Shown here: positions 24,540-33,096 of the stretch, in pieces | Position numbering within the stretch: position 1 is the stretch's first letter | Layout: every line of letters starts with the position of its first letter | Program-made: the position numbers and the translations under genes | NCBI RefSeq assembly: GCF_014648255.1 | Contig: NZ_BMQT01000009.1 | Span: forward strand, 1-64,000 | Source of the DNA: Nocardioides albus | GTDB lineage: Bacteria > Actinomycetota > Actinomycetes > Propionibacteriales > Nocardioidaceae | DNA length: 64,000 nucleotides | Reading direction: 5' to 3' | The notes under the pieces: generated by a model | The model's input: only the letters and a program-made list of their open reading frames with translations | Database searches by the model: none | Told to the model about the DNA's origin: nothing

Positions 24540-25148
24540 TCACTCGGCCGGATAGGGCGCTGCGGCCAGCAGCCCCGCGAGGTGGGCGAGATGGCGGGCC
24601 AGGGTCCTGGTGGTCCCGGCGGTCGTCTCGGGCGTCGGCTCCTTGTCCTTGTAGTCCACGCCCTGCATCGCCTCGCCGACCCAGTAGGTCGCCGCGCTCG
24701 CGGGGATGGTGAAGCCGACGTCGTTCAGTGCCTGGCACAGCTCGGCGGTGACGTGGTGGGCGCCGTCCTCGTTGCCGACGACGCCGATCCCGGCGACCTT
24801 GTCGTAGGTCAGCATCCGACCCTTGTCGTCGGTCTCGCCGAGCTCGGCGTCGAGCCGCTCGAGCACCATCTTGCACACCGCGGACGGCTGGCCGAGCCAG
24901 ATCGGGGTGACCAGCACCAGGACGTCCGCAGCCAGCATCCGCTCCCGCAGCTGCGGCCACTGGTCGCCGTCACCCTCGTCGGTCGTCACCCCGAAGCGCA
25001 CGTCGTGATCGACGACCCGGACCATCTCGCCGCTCACCCCCTGGTCCCGGAGCGCCGAGAGCACCTGGGATCCCAGCAGCTCGGAGCTGGACTCCGCAGG
25101 CGAACGCTTGAGGGTGCAGTTCAGGACAAGGCAGCTCAGTGACGTCAT
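24540..25148 (-). CDS. flavodoxin-like NAD(P)H-dependent oxidoreductase
   Basis: A 202-residue flavodoxin-fold protein of the FMN-reductase/quinone-reductase group: LVLNCTLKRSPAESSS at the phosphate-binding end, ADVLVLVTPIWLGQPSAVCK in the middle, and GVVGNEDGAHHVTAEL. It likely binds FMN and reduces quinones, azo compounds or flavin with NAD(P)H. Convergent with the PucR gene, 10 bp apart. No clear link to neighbouring pathways. Confidence 0.83.
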   Translation of the reverse strand: MTSLSCLVLNCTLKRSPAESSSELLGSQVLSALRDQGVSGEMVRVVDHDVRFGVTTDEGDGDQWPQLRERMLAADVLVLVTPIWLGQPSAVCKMVLERLDAELGETDDKGRMLTYDKVAGIGVVGNEDGAHHVTAELCQALNDVGFTIPASAATYWVGEAMQGVDYKDKEPTPETTAGTTRTLARHLAHLAGLLAAAPYPAE

Positions 25149-25176
25149 GCCGACCGGTAACCCGAGAGCATCGCCG

Positions 25177-25659
25177 TCATGCCCTGATCACGGCGCGCCC
25201 GACCCGCAGGTGCAGGTCCTCGAGCCGGGCGAGCTGGACATCAGCGCGTCGGATGAGGTCGTCGAGCTGCAGTGGGTCCACACGTACGTCGCCCTCGGTG
25301 GCGGCGCGAAGCAGCTGCCACCCCGCGCGTTTACCAGCCACCGCGTCCCGCAGTGCCTCGAGCTCGAACAGGTCAGACAGCGGTGAACGCCGGACCAACC
25401 GCCCGTTCGGCTTGAACCGGCCGGCGAGCTCCACCGCCCGTCCCGTGGCGGCGGCGATCCGCGAAGGGGTGGCGCCGGTCGCGATGATCATCTGTCGCTG
25501 GGCCTCGCGGTCCTCGTTCATCTCGGCCGCCAGCTGTCGTACCTCGGCGGCCACCTCGGGGTCGGAGTGGGAGCGGCCGACCCTCTCGAACATGGCCACT
25601 CCGGCGCTGGAACCTGCCCAGTGATGCTGCAGGTAGGCGTGCAACATGTCGTCGTTCAC
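25177..25659 (-). CDS. conserved hypothetical protein, helical
   Basis: A 160-residue protein starting at a GTG preceded by AAGGAG. It is rich in helices and acidic residues (HHWAGSSAGVAMFERVGR, EVAAEVRQLAAEMNEDREAQ) and has no signal peptide or membrane helix. The pattern of His/Glu-rich helices suggests a ferritin- or DinB-like four-helix fold, but no metal motif is clear. It precedes the flavodoxin-like gene by 28 bp on the same strand and may be co-transcribed. Confidence 0.6.
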   Translation of the reverse strand: MNDDMLHAYLQHHWAGSSAGVAMFERVGRSHSDPEVAAEVRQLAAEMNEDREAQRQMIIATGATPSRIAAATGRAVELAGRFKPNGRLVRRSPLSDLFELEALRDAVAGKRAGWQLLRAATEGDVRVDPLQLDDLIRRADVQLARLEDLHLRVGRAVIRA

Positions 25660-25681
25660 CGGTTGCTCCTTCTTCTGGACG

Positions 25682-25858
25682 TCAGGGATGTAGCGGCGGA
25701 AGCTCGCTGCCGGCCTTCGCCGGGATGCCGGAGAGGACCGCCTCGAGGGCGTCCATGGCGGAGTGGTGCGGTCGCCAGTCGAGCTCTCGCTCGGCGCGGA
25801 CGGTCGACATCAGCGCCAGCTGCATGACCACCGCCAGCAGGCTGCCCGGGACCTTCAT
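25682..25858 (-). pseudogene. NAD-dependent epimerase/dehydratase C-terminal remnant
   Basis: The 347-bp gap 25660-26006 holds a decayed gene end. The minus-strand frame reads KVPGSLLAVVMQLA, then LMSTVRAERELDWRPHHSA, then MDALEAVLSGIPAKAG and ends LPPLHP before a TGA. This is the recognisable C terminus of extended SDR epimerases (the R-A-x-x-E-L-x-W-x-P-x-H motif). About 20 residues that normally separate the VP-x-x-LL and RAERELDW segments appear deleted, and the whole Rossmann part is absent. The rest of the gap contains only the ADH promoter region. Confidence 0.65.
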
Positions 25859-26006
25859 GTGTGTCCACGCCCTTCCTGCAACCGGCCGATCCGTCATCTG
25901 TGCCCCACCGGTACCCACCGCGCCTCGGTTGAGCACAGTGATCGCCGGGCTTGAATCGCCGGATCCGGGTACCGCAGACGTGACCCGATCCGAAGGAGGC
26001 AGATCC

Positions 26007-27185
26007 ATGAAGGCGGTCACTTGGCAGGGATGGCGCGACATCCGCGTGGAGGAGGTCCCGGATCCCCAGATCGTCGAGGACGACGACATCATCGTTGAGA
26101 TCACCTCGACTGGGTTGTGTGGTTCCGACCTGCACCTCTACGAAGTGCTCACCGGATTCATGACGCCGGGCGACGTGGTCGGGCACGAACCGATGGGGAT
26201 CGTGACCGAGACCGGGCCCGGGGTCCACCAGGTGAGCGTCGGCGATCGAGCGGTGGTGCCGTTCAACATCAGCTGCGGCACCTGCTGGATGTGTCGGCGC
26301 GACCTGCACTCGCAGTGCGAGACGACCCAGAACCGCGACCAAGGCACCGGGGCGAGCCTCTTCGGCTACAGCTCGCTCTACGGCCAGGTCCCGGGCGGCC
26401 AGGCGGAGTACCTGCGCGTCCCCTTCGGGAACGAGCTGCCGATCAAGGTCCCGCACGGCCCGCCCGACGACCGATTCCTGTTCCTCTCCGACGTCCTGCC
26501 GACCGCCTGGCAGGCGCTGCAGTACGCCGATCCCGACCCGGAGAGCACCGTGCTGGTGCTCGGCGCCGGTCCCATCGGCGACATGGTGAGCCGCATCGCG
26601 CTCGACGCCGGCCACCGGGTCATCAGCGTGGACCGCGAGCCCGAGCGTCTCGCCCGGGTGCGGCAGCGTGGGGCCGAGACGATCGATCTCGAGTCCGGCG
26701 ACGTCGCCGAGCGGGTGCGCGACCTGACCGACGGACGCGGGGCCGACGCCGTGATCGACGCGGTGGGCATGGAGGCTCACGGCTCCCCGATCGTGGAGGG
26801 GATGACCAAGGTGGTGTCCATGATGCCCGGAGCCGCCGGCCGAGCGGTGATGCAGACGGCCGGCGTCGACCGGATGGCCGCCCTGCACACCGCCTTCGAC
26901 GCCGTACGCCGCGGCGGCACCATCTCCATCGCCGGCGTCTACGGCGGCGCGATGGACCCGTTCCCGATGATGCAGCTGTTCGACAAGCAGGTCGGCATCC
27001 GCATGGGCCAGGCCAACGTACGCGCCTGGACCGATGACCTGATGCAGTTCCTCCAGAGCGACGAGGACCCGCTGGGCGTGGGCTCCTTCGCCACCCACCA
27101 CCTCCCCCTCAGTGAGGCGCCGGAGGCCTACAAGTCCTTCCAGGAGAAGGCCGACGGGATGGTGAAGGTCGTCTTCAAGCCCTGA
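26007..27185 (+). CDS. zinc-dependent alcohol/formaldehyde dehydrogenase-like (MDR) protein
   Basis: A 392-residue medium-chain dehydrogenase. The ATG at 26007 has a perfect AAGGAGG upstream. Catalytic zinc ligands appear in GLCGSDLHLYE and GHEPMGIV; the structural zinc loop is NISCGTCWMCRRDLHSQC; the cofactor site is VLVLGAGPIGDMVSRIAL. The long central insertion and C terminus (PMMQLFDKQVGIRMGQANV) are like the glutathione-independent formaldehyde dehydrogenase/FdhA-like group. It is convergent with the FAD oxidoreductase gene (stop codons one base apart). It may remove aldehyde, but its own operator differs from that of the adjacent regulon. Confidence 0.9.
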   Translation: MKAVTWQGWRDIRVEEVPDPQIVEDDDIIVEITSTGLCGSDLHLYEVLTGFMTPGDVVGHEPMGIVTETGPGVHQVSVGDRAVVPFNISCGTCWMCRRDLHSQCETTQNRDQGTGASLFGYSSLYGQVPGGQAEYLRVPFGNELPIKVPHGPPDDRFLFLSDVLPTAWQALQYADPDPESTVLVLGAGPIGDMVSRIALDAGHRVISVDREPERLARVRQRGAETIDLESGDVAERVRDLTDGRGADAVIDAVGMEAHGSPIVEGMTKVVSMMPGAAGRAVMQTAGVDRMAALHTAFDAVRRGGTISIAGVYGGAMDPFPMMQLFDKQVGIRMGQANVRAWTDDLMQFLQSDEDPLGVGSFATHHLPLSEAPEAYKSFQEKADGMVKVVFKP

Positions 27186-27186
27186 G

Positions 27187-28521
27187 TCAGCCGTTCATCC
27201 GGGCGTTCCGCCTGCTGCCGTTGACCAGGTCGTTGAAGCGGTCCACGGCCCAGATCGTCCGGAGCCCGGCGCGGCTCATCATCATCGGCCGCGGGAACCT
27301 CGGCCTGGCCTGCCACAGGGTCTGCAGGTCCTCGTGCAGCTCGCCGTCGATGATCGCGTCGGCGATGAGCGTCCCGACGTAGGGCGCCTGGGCGAGGCCG
27401 TGACCGTTGCACGCGATCGAGTAATAGAGGTCCTCGCCCATCCGGCCGGCGCGAGGAAGCCACGACGAGGTGATCGCGATCCACCCACCCCAGGCGCGGT
27501 CGATCGCCACATCGGCCAGCATCGGAAAGCGGGTGGCGAAGGCGCTGGCCAGCTCCTCGACGAGCCCGGGGTCGGGTACCTTCTCCGGGAGCGGATAGCT
27601 CGTGCCCCGCTCGAGACGGCGTACGCCGAACACGATGGTGTTGCGCGGGGTCAGACGGTAGTTCTCCATGATCGCGTGCTGGGTGACGAGGCCCATGCCG
27701 CTGGTCCAGCCGAGTGCGGCGAGCCGGTCGGGGTCGATCGGCTCGGTCTCCACCTCGATCACGTAGATGGGCACGGAGAGGTGTTTCGGGGTGATGTCCC
27801 ACTCCCCCGCGAAGGCGTTCGTGGCCAGCACCACCCTGTCCGCCCGGACCCGGCCCTGCGAGGTCGTCAGCACGACCCGGCCGCTCTCGCGGGTCACGTC
27901 GGTGACCTTCGTCTGCTCGAAGACGCGTGCGGACGAGTCGAGGAGCACCCGCCGCATGCCGAGGCTGAACGCGCCCGGATTCATCCGGCCGCCGACGAGC
28001 TCGCGCATGCCGCCGACGAACCCGCGGGGGATCCCCAGCTCCTCAGCCGTGCCGACCTCTACGTGGCCGCCGGCTCGGGTGATGATCTTGGCGACCCGTC
28101 GAACGCGTCCCATCTGGCCGCGCGAGACGGCGGCGAACGCGTTGCCGGTCGCCTCGTACTCGCAGTCGATGTCGTGCTTCGCGATGAAGTCCTCGACATG
28201 GTGTGCGGCACGCTCGGCGAGCCGCATCATGCCCGGCATCTTCTTGCGCGAGAGCAGGTCGAGCAGCTGGATGTCGCCGCCAGGAGCACCGGCCAGCTGG
28301 CCCGCGTTGCGCGAGCTGGCCCCGTGCCCGCAGAACTCGGCCTCGAGCAGCACCACGTCGTGGCCCCGCTCGACGAGCCGCAGGGCGGTCGACATCCCGT
28401 TGATGCCGCCACCGATCACGGCGACACGGCAGCTGAGGTCCCCCTCGAGGGCCGGCTGGACGTCGGCCGGCGGGTCGATCCACCCGGTGAAGGATTCGTA
28501 CGTGACGTGGTCGGTCCTCAT
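27187..28521 (-). CDS. FAD-dependent oxidoreductase, DAO / gamma-glutamylputrescine oxidase-like
   Basis: A 444-residue DadA/PuuB-type flavoprotein. FAD site RVAVIGGGINGMSTALRLVE near residue 32, followed by EFCGHGASSRNAGQL, typical of this family, and GWTSGMGLVTQHAIMENYRL plus AWGGWIAITSSWLPRAG in the substrate half. Relatives oxidise amines, N-methyl amino acids or gamma-glutamylated amines. Its stop is one base from the convergent ADH; its start overlaps the upstream seven-helix membrane gene by four bases. It lies in the operon headed by the MFS gene with operator 1, so it is probably part of the amine regulon. Confidence 0.87.
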   Translation of the reverse strand: MRTDHVTYESFTGWIDPPADVQPALEGDLSCRVAVIGGGINGMSTALRLVERGHDVVLLEAEFCGHGASSRNAGQLAGAPGGDIQLLDLLSRKKMPGMMRLAERAAHHVEDFIAKHDIDCEYEATGNAFAAVSRGQMGRVRRVAKIITRAGGHVEVGTAEELGIPRGFVGGMRELVGGRMNPGAFSLGMRRVLLDSSARVFEQTKVTDVTRESGRVVLTTSQGRVRADRVVLATNAFAGEWDITPKHLSVPIYVIEVETEPIDPDRLAALGWTSGMGLVTQHAIMENYRLTPRNTIVFGVRRLERGTSYPLPEKVPDPGLVEELASAFATRFPMLADVAIDRAWGGWIAITSSWLPRAGRMGEDLYYSIACNGHGLAQAPYVGTLIADAIIDGELHEDLQTLWQARPRFPRPMMMSRAGLRTIWAVDRFNDLVNGSRRNARMNG

Positions 28522-29276
28522 GCCCCGACCGCCTTACGGCGCTTGTCGGCCGACGCGACGCCGGTCGCCACGTTGTGCTCGTGGAGAGCGCGGTAGGCAA
28601 ACAGGTACGTGAGCATCTGCAGCCCCCACACGGCCAGCGCGAACGTGTAGAAGAGTGCGCGGTCCTGGAGCGGGTCGACCGAGGCGGGCAGCGGGAAGAA
28701 GTCGTAGGTCAGCGCGATGACCGTCGCCGCGAGGCTGACACCGAGGGTTGCGACGGCGACCCGGGTGGCCCCGATGTCCCACAGCCGCTTCACGAAGTAG
28801 ACGATGAAGACGAGCGTCAGCAGGTTCACCACCAGGTAGAACGTGGCCGGGCCCTGGTGCAGGATGAACTCACCGTTGTCGTCCACGTGGTCGCGGAACT
28901 TCGGCTGGGCCAGGTAGAGCCCACAGCCGATTCCCAGAGCGAAGATGCCGATCTCGACCCCCAGGCGCGCCTTGTATCGGTGCGTCACGGCCATCAGGCC
29001 GACCACCAGCAGCAGCGTGATGCCGATCGAGCGCGAGAAGGCGTCGAGGAAGAAGGCGAACGCGTACTGCCCGCTCGTCTCGCCGCCGGCGGGATCGTCC
29101 GCGAAGCGCAGGGCCCAGATCAGGAAGTTCACGCCTGATGTCGCGACGATGAACCACTCGATGCCGAGCAGGTAGTTGCGGTAGCGCTTGATGAAGCGCC
29201 ACCCCGCCCAGTAGCCGCACACGATCATGACCAGGTCGGCGACCAGGAAGGTCAGGGCGTAGATGTCTTCTTTCAT
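28518..29276 (-). CDS. seven-helix integral membrane protein, unknown function
   Basis: 252 residues with seven predicted transmembrane helices, among them YALTFLVADLVMIVCGYWAG, WFIVATSGVNFLIWAL, GITLLLVVGLMAVTHR, FYLVVNLLTLVFIVYFV and TFALAVWGLQMLTYLFAYRA. No transporter or enzyme motif was recognised. Its stop overlaps the start of the FAD oxidoreductase by four bases, so they are co-translated; the pairing suggests a membrane anchor, electron-transfer partner or sensor for that enzyme, but this is a guess. Confidence 0.75.
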   Translation of the reverse strand: MKEDIYALTFLVADLVMIVCGYWAGWRFIKRYRNYLLGIEWFIVATSGVNFLIWALRFADDPAGGETSGQYAFAFFLDAFSRSIGITLLLVVGLMAVTHRYKARLGVEIGIFALGIGCGLYLAQPKFRDHVDDNGEFILHQGPATFYLVVNLLTLVFIVYFVKRLWDIGATRVAVATLGVSLAATVIALTYDFFPLPASVDPLQDRALFYTFALAVWGLQMLTYLFAYRALHEHNVATGVASADKRRKAVGA

Positions 29277-29317
29277 TTCATTTCCTTATGGTGAGTTGAA
29301 GGGACCGGACATGCGGG

Positions 29318-30787
29318 TCAGGCCGTGCTGCGGCTGGCGCGCCGCCGCGAGCGGGCGCTCGAGACCAGCACGGTCAGCACGACGAGCAGCGCAAGCACTC
29401 CGGAGATCCAGTAGCCGGTGCCGTAGAGACCCTCGGCGGCCACCTCGAGGGTCGTGCCGGACACCGGGACCAGGGCTGCGCTGAGGTCGGCGCTGACCAG
29501 GGCCGTGCCGAACGCGAACCCGACGGCCATGAAGGTGCCGGCGACGCCGGCCGCCGTCCCGGCCTTCTCCTCAGGCACGGCCGCCTGCACCAGAGTGAAG
29601 CCGGCGGCGTACCCGATGCTGCAGCCCAGGCCCATGACGGCCGCGCCGACCAGGTAGTGCCACTGCTGGTCGTGGAACATCGCCAGCCAGGCGAGGCCCG
29701 CGGCGCTGATGAGGGCACCCACGACGAACACCGGCACTCCGCGCCCGTTGGCGACGGGACGGTCGACCGCCGCACCACCGACCAGGAAGGTCACCGCGAA
29801 GGGCACCATCAGCCAGCCGGTCTCGAGGGCCGAGAGCCCGAGGCCGTACGCGTCGACCGGACGGAGCGCCTCCGGGACCACCTGCGCGTAGCTGCTGAGC
29901 AGCAGCAGGAAGGCCGAGTTCACCGCTGCGAACAACGCGATCGACAGGCAGGAGGCGGTGACCAGCGGGGCACGCATCAGGGCCACGTCGAAGACAGCAG
30001 TCGAGGATCGCCGCTGGGCACGCACCCACGTGATGCCGCCGACGATGCCGATGACCAGCGGGATGAGGGCCGCACTGCCCCACACGAGACCTTGGGTCAG
30101 GGTCAGCAGGATCGCCGCGACCCAGCCGATCATCCAGATCGTGCCGACCGCACCGATCCGGCCGGCGCGCTCGGCCGGCGGGGCGTGCGGGACCAGGAGG
30201 TACGCCGCGAGGGTGGTCGCCGCGCAGGCGGCGGTGAGGATGGCGAAGAAGCTGCGCAGGGACAGGGTCTCGACGATCAGGCCGCCACCGATCATGCCGG
30301 CGACGATGCCGGCGCCCGTGGCGATCACCAGGACGGCGACGCCGACGGTGATGCCGGACTCGCCGAGGTTGCGTCGCAGGAATCCCAGCGGCAGCAGCTG
30401 CGCCGCGCACCCGAAGCCCATCAGCGTGCACCCGGCGAGGAGCGTCGGATAGGAGTCGCCGATCGCCGGGACCGCCGCGCCGACGGCGAGGAAGGCGGCC
30501 GCAGCGACGGAGGCGTTGCGGTCTCCGTACAGGTCGGCGAGGCGCGGCAGCAGGATGAATCCCGCTCCCCCGCCGAGCGTCAGGGCGGTGTAGAGCCAGG
30601 TCGTCTCGGCGACCGTGGCGAGCCCGTACTGCGCCTGGATCACCGGCAGCAGCGGCGGAAGGATGAAGATGACGGCGTTGGTCAGCACGACCATCAGCGC
30701 GCCGATGCCGATGAGCCGACCCTTGTCGGGCCTATGCCCTGCCGTCGTCCGGCGGCGTGCTGCCGCTTCTTCGTTGATCTGCGCCAT
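29318..30787 (-). CDS. MFS transporter, 14-helix drug:H+ antiporter 2-like
   Basis: A 489-residue major facilitator protein with about 14 predicted helices, as in the DHA2/QacA group. LPRLADLYGDRNASV is the loop 2-3 motif, followed by GFGCAAQLLPLGFLRRN. It starts 52 bp from the 29-bp operator 1 and is divergent from the TetR gene. It may export a toxic intermediate or import the inducing amine; direction cannot be read from the sequence. Confidence 0.85.
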   Translation of the reverse strand: MAQINEEAAARRRTTAGHRPDKGRLIGIGALMVVLTNAVIFILPPLLPVIQAQYGLATVAETTWLYTALTLGGGAGFILLPRLADLYGDRNASVAAAAFLAVGAAVPAIGDSYPTLLAGCTLMGFGCAAQLLPLGFLRRNLGESGITVGVAVLVIATGAGIVAGMIGGGLIVETLSLRSFFAILTAACAATTLAAYLLVPHAPPAERAGRIGAVGTIWMIGWVAAILLTLTQGLVWGSAALIPLVIGIVGGITWVRAQRRSSTAVFDVALMRAPLVTASCLSIALFAAVNSAFLLLLSSYAQVVPEALRPVDAYGLGLSALETGWLMVPFAVTFLVGGAAVDRPVANGRGVPVFVVGALISAAGLAWLAMFHDQQWHYLVGAAVMGLGCSIGYAAGFTLVQAAVPEEKAGTAAGVAGTFMAVGFAFGTALVSADLSAALVPVSGTTLEVAAEGLYGTGYWISGVLALLVVLTVLVSSARSRRRASRSTA

Positions 30788-30838
30788 GGGTTGTCTCCGA
30801 TCCGGGAGGTGTGATCCGGCTCATACGCTACGACTTAG

Positions 30839-30867
30839 TTAGTCATATGATCAAGATCCATGACTAA
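30839..30867. promoter_or_regulatory. TetR-regulon operator 1 (29 bp)
   Basis: TTAGTCAT (30839-30846), a 13-bp spacer and ATGACTAA (30860-30867) form a perfect 8-bp inverted repeat. The same architecture recurs at 39421 and 39555. It lies between the divergent MFS and TetR genes. Related single half-sites (TTGACTAAG at 30873-30881, TTGACTTAATCAA near 30925-30937) lie between it and the tetR start. Confidence 0.85.
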
Positions 30868-30976
30868 GATGTTTGACTAAGTTTTCCATGGCAAGGATTC
30901 GCGGGCCGCGCTGTTATAGTCGGATTGACTTAATCAAGCGCCCAACTTGGTCGCACGAACACCTTCGGAGGACCTG

Positions 30977-31585
30977 ATGGCACGCATCCCCGTCGCCCAG
31001 CGACGTCGCGACTTCATCGAGGCCGCCGTCGAGGTCATTGCCGCCCACGGCATCGACGGCGCGACGACGCGCCGGATCGCCGAGCAGGCCAAGGCCAACG
31101 TGGCGATGCTGCACTACTGCTACGACTCGAAGGAGGACCTCTTCGCGGACGTCTACACCTTCGTGGCCGGCAAGTACCGCGAGGTCATCGAAGGCAGCGA
31201 CCCGCACACCACGCTCCCCGACGCGGCCCGGGAGATCCTGCGCGGCGTGATGGAGTGCTACCTCGACTCCCCCAGCTTCACCGCCGCGACCTTCGAGCTC
31301 GTCAACTGGGCCCGGCGCCAGCACGGCGACCGCGGCATCGCGGTCTACGACCAGGCCTTCGAAACGGTGCGCAAGGCGCTGCAGGAGGCATCCGCCGGTG
31401 ACCCGGTCACGCCGGAGGTCATCGACGAGGCCACCTACGTCCTGGCCACCCTCGCCGACGGATTCGGCGTCAACTGGTTGACCTACGGTGACGCCTCGGT
31501 CGCCCAGGCACAGATGGAGGTCAACTGCTCCGTGCTCGACAGCTGGCTCGCGACCCGGCTCGCGGCGGCGCCGGCCAAGGCCTGA
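30977..31585 (+). CDS. TetR-family transcriptional regulator of the 27-45 kb catabolic block
   Basis: A 202-residue TetR protein. The helix-turn-helix lies at residues 10-55: RRRDFIEAAVEVIAAHGIDG, ATTRRIAEQAKANVAMLHYC, then YDSKEDLFADVY. The C-terminal ligand domain is helical with LDSPSFTAATFELVNWARRQ. The ATG at 30977 has GGAGG seven bases before it; an upstream in-frame start is less likely. It stands beside operator 1 and at the centre of genes sharing the same 29-bp operator, so it is the probable repressor of all three transcription units. A hairpin follows its stop. Confidence 0.92.
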   Translation: MARIPVAQRRRDFIEAAVEVIAAHGIDGATTRRIAEQAKANVAMLHYCYDSKEDLFADVYTFVAGKYREVIEGSDPHTTLPDAAREILRGVMECYLDSPSFTAATFELVNWARRQHGDRGIAVYDQAFETVRKALQEASAGDPVTPEVIDEATYVLATLADGFGVNWLTYGDASVAQAQMEVNCSVLDSWLATRLAAAPAKA

Positions 31586-31610
31586 TCGGGCGCCGCCGCG
31601 CCGGCGATCA
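31583..31610. terminator. bidirectional hairpin between tetR and the aldehyde dehydrogenase gene
   Basis: TGATCG-GGCGC, a CGCC loop, GCGCC, two unpaired G and CGATCA form a hairpin that includes both convergent stop codons. It would terminate tetR rightward and the aldehyde dehydrogenase operon leftward. Confidence 0.65.
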
Positions 31611-33071
31611 CAACGGCAGGTCCGGGGAGTCCACACCGACGACCCGGTCGCCGCAGAAGACGCGTACGGACTCGGCCGGCCCGTGGCCGCCGATGCCGGC
31701 CGGGCCCCAGAAGCTCTGGGCCGAGTCGTCGCCGAGGTCAGCGATCTTGGCGCCGTTGACTCGCACCTCACCGGCCACGATGCGCGAGCCGACCTCGATC
31801 GCGCGGTCGGTGTCGGTGCCGAACACGTACGCGTCGAGCCCGGACGGGTGGGCGTTCGCGATCCGCAGCGCCTCCTCGTCGGAGTCCACTGCGTGCAGCG
31901 AGACGAGCGGACCGAACAGCTCGGCCGTCGCCCGGCGCGGATCGGCACCGGAGGCGACGGTCGGCGAGAGGAAGTAGCCGCCGAGCTCGGGGAGACCTGC
32001 GGGCTGGCGGATCGTCGCGCCGAGCTCACGCAACCCCTCGATGCGGCTCTGCAGGGTCTGGAAGTGCGGCCCGTTGGAGATCGGTCCGACCTGGGTGTCC
32101 TCGTCCAGTGAGTGGCCGACGGTGAGCTTGGAGATTCGCTCGGTCAGCGCGTCCAGCAGGGGGTCGACCAGGCTGCTGTGGGCGAGGACCTTGCCGGGTC
32201 CCTCGCACCACTGACCGTTGAGCTTGGTCATGCCGTCGAGGATGCCGTCGGCGGTGACGTCGAGGTCGGCGTCGTCGAGCACCAGCACCGGGTTGTTGCC
32301 GCCGAGCTCCAGCTGCAGCACCTTGAAGTCCTCCGCCCCCGCGCGGGCGATGGCGCGGCCCGCTCTGGGTCCGCCGGTGAACGAGACGACCTTGATCCGT
32401 GGGTCGGCCGTGAGTAGCGCGCCGACCTCGCCCGTGCCGTGGACCAGCTGCAGCGCACCCGACGGGAGGCCGGCCTCCACGAAGCACTCGACCACGATCT
32501 GGGCGCTGCCCGGCGCATGCTCCGAGGGCTTGAGGATCACCGGACATCCCGCCGCGACGGCGCTGACGACCTTGGCGGCAGGGATGAAGCTGGGCCCGTT
32601 CCACGGGGTGAGGATCGCCGCCGGCCCCCACGGCACCTTGTAGAGGCGTACGTCGCGGCCCCCGGCCGCCAGGGCGGTGACCCGCGGGATCGCCCGCAGG
32701 TCAGCGGCCGTCGCCCGGATGCGGTAGGGCAGGAAGGACGCCACCGTGCGGGTGGCGCTGATCGGTGTGCCGCTGGTGATCGCATCCGTGCGCGCGATCT
32801 CCTCGGTCCTGCTCTCCAGGATCTCGGCGACGCGCTCGAGCATCTCGGCCCGCTCGACCCGGGCCTCCTCGTCCCAGCGGCCGACGTCGTACGTCCGTTC
32901 GGCATGCCGCAGGGCGCGCTCGACATCGTCGAGCGGGGTGGTGACGGTCCGGTGGACGGGCTCGAGAGTGTTGGGGTCGAGGTTCCACACGTCGTCGACC
33001 GTGGTGCACTCGCTCCACTCGTCGGCGATGTAGTCGACCGGCTGGGCGATCGTGATCTCGTTGCTGGACAT
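31608..33071 (-). CDS. aldehyde dehydrogenase
   Basis: A 487-residue aldehyde dehydrogenase of normal length. LTPWNGPSFIPAAKVVSAVA and ILKPSEHAPGSAQ bind NAD(P); FTGGPRAGRAIA and LELGGNNPVLVLDDADL include the general-base Glu; the catalytic Cys is in LNGQWCEGPGKVL, where Trp stands in for the more common small residue. The ATG at 33071 was chosen over an upstream start because family homology begins after it. It is the last gene of the seven-gene leftward operon. It would oxidise an aldehyde made by the alcohol dehydrogenase next to it or by an amine oxidase. Confidence 0.92.
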   Translation of the reverse strand: MSSNEITIAQPVDYIADEWSECTTVDDVWNLDPNTLEPVHRTVTTPLDDVERALRHAERTYDVGRWDEEARVERAEMLERVAEILESRTEEIARTDAITSGTPISATRTVASFLPYRIRATAADLRAIPRVTALAAGGRDVRLYKVPWGPAAILTPWNGPSFIPAAKVVSAVAAGCPVILKPSEHAPGSAQIVVECFVEAGLPSGALQLVHGTGEVGALLTADPRIKVVSFTGGPRAGRAIARAGAEDFKVLQLELGGNNPVLVLDDADLDVTADGILDGMTKLNGQWCEGPGKVLAHSSLVDPLLDALTERISKLTVGHSLDEDTQVGPISNGPHFQTLQSRIEGLRELGATIRQPAGLPELGGYFLSPTVASGADPRRATAELFGPLVSLHAVDSDEEALRIANAHPSGLDAYVFGTDTDRAIEVGSRIVAGEVRVNGAKIADLGDDSAQSFWGPAGIGGHGPAESVRVFCGDRVVGVDSPDLPL

Positions 33072-33096
33072 CAGGGTTCCTCTGCGGATTCGTGGG

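Noticed and set aside
29657..30814. Plus-strand frame rich in Gln, Arg, Asp and His opposite the MFS gene.
   Set aside because: Antisense of a transmembrane protein commonly gives such charged frames; no family match recognised.
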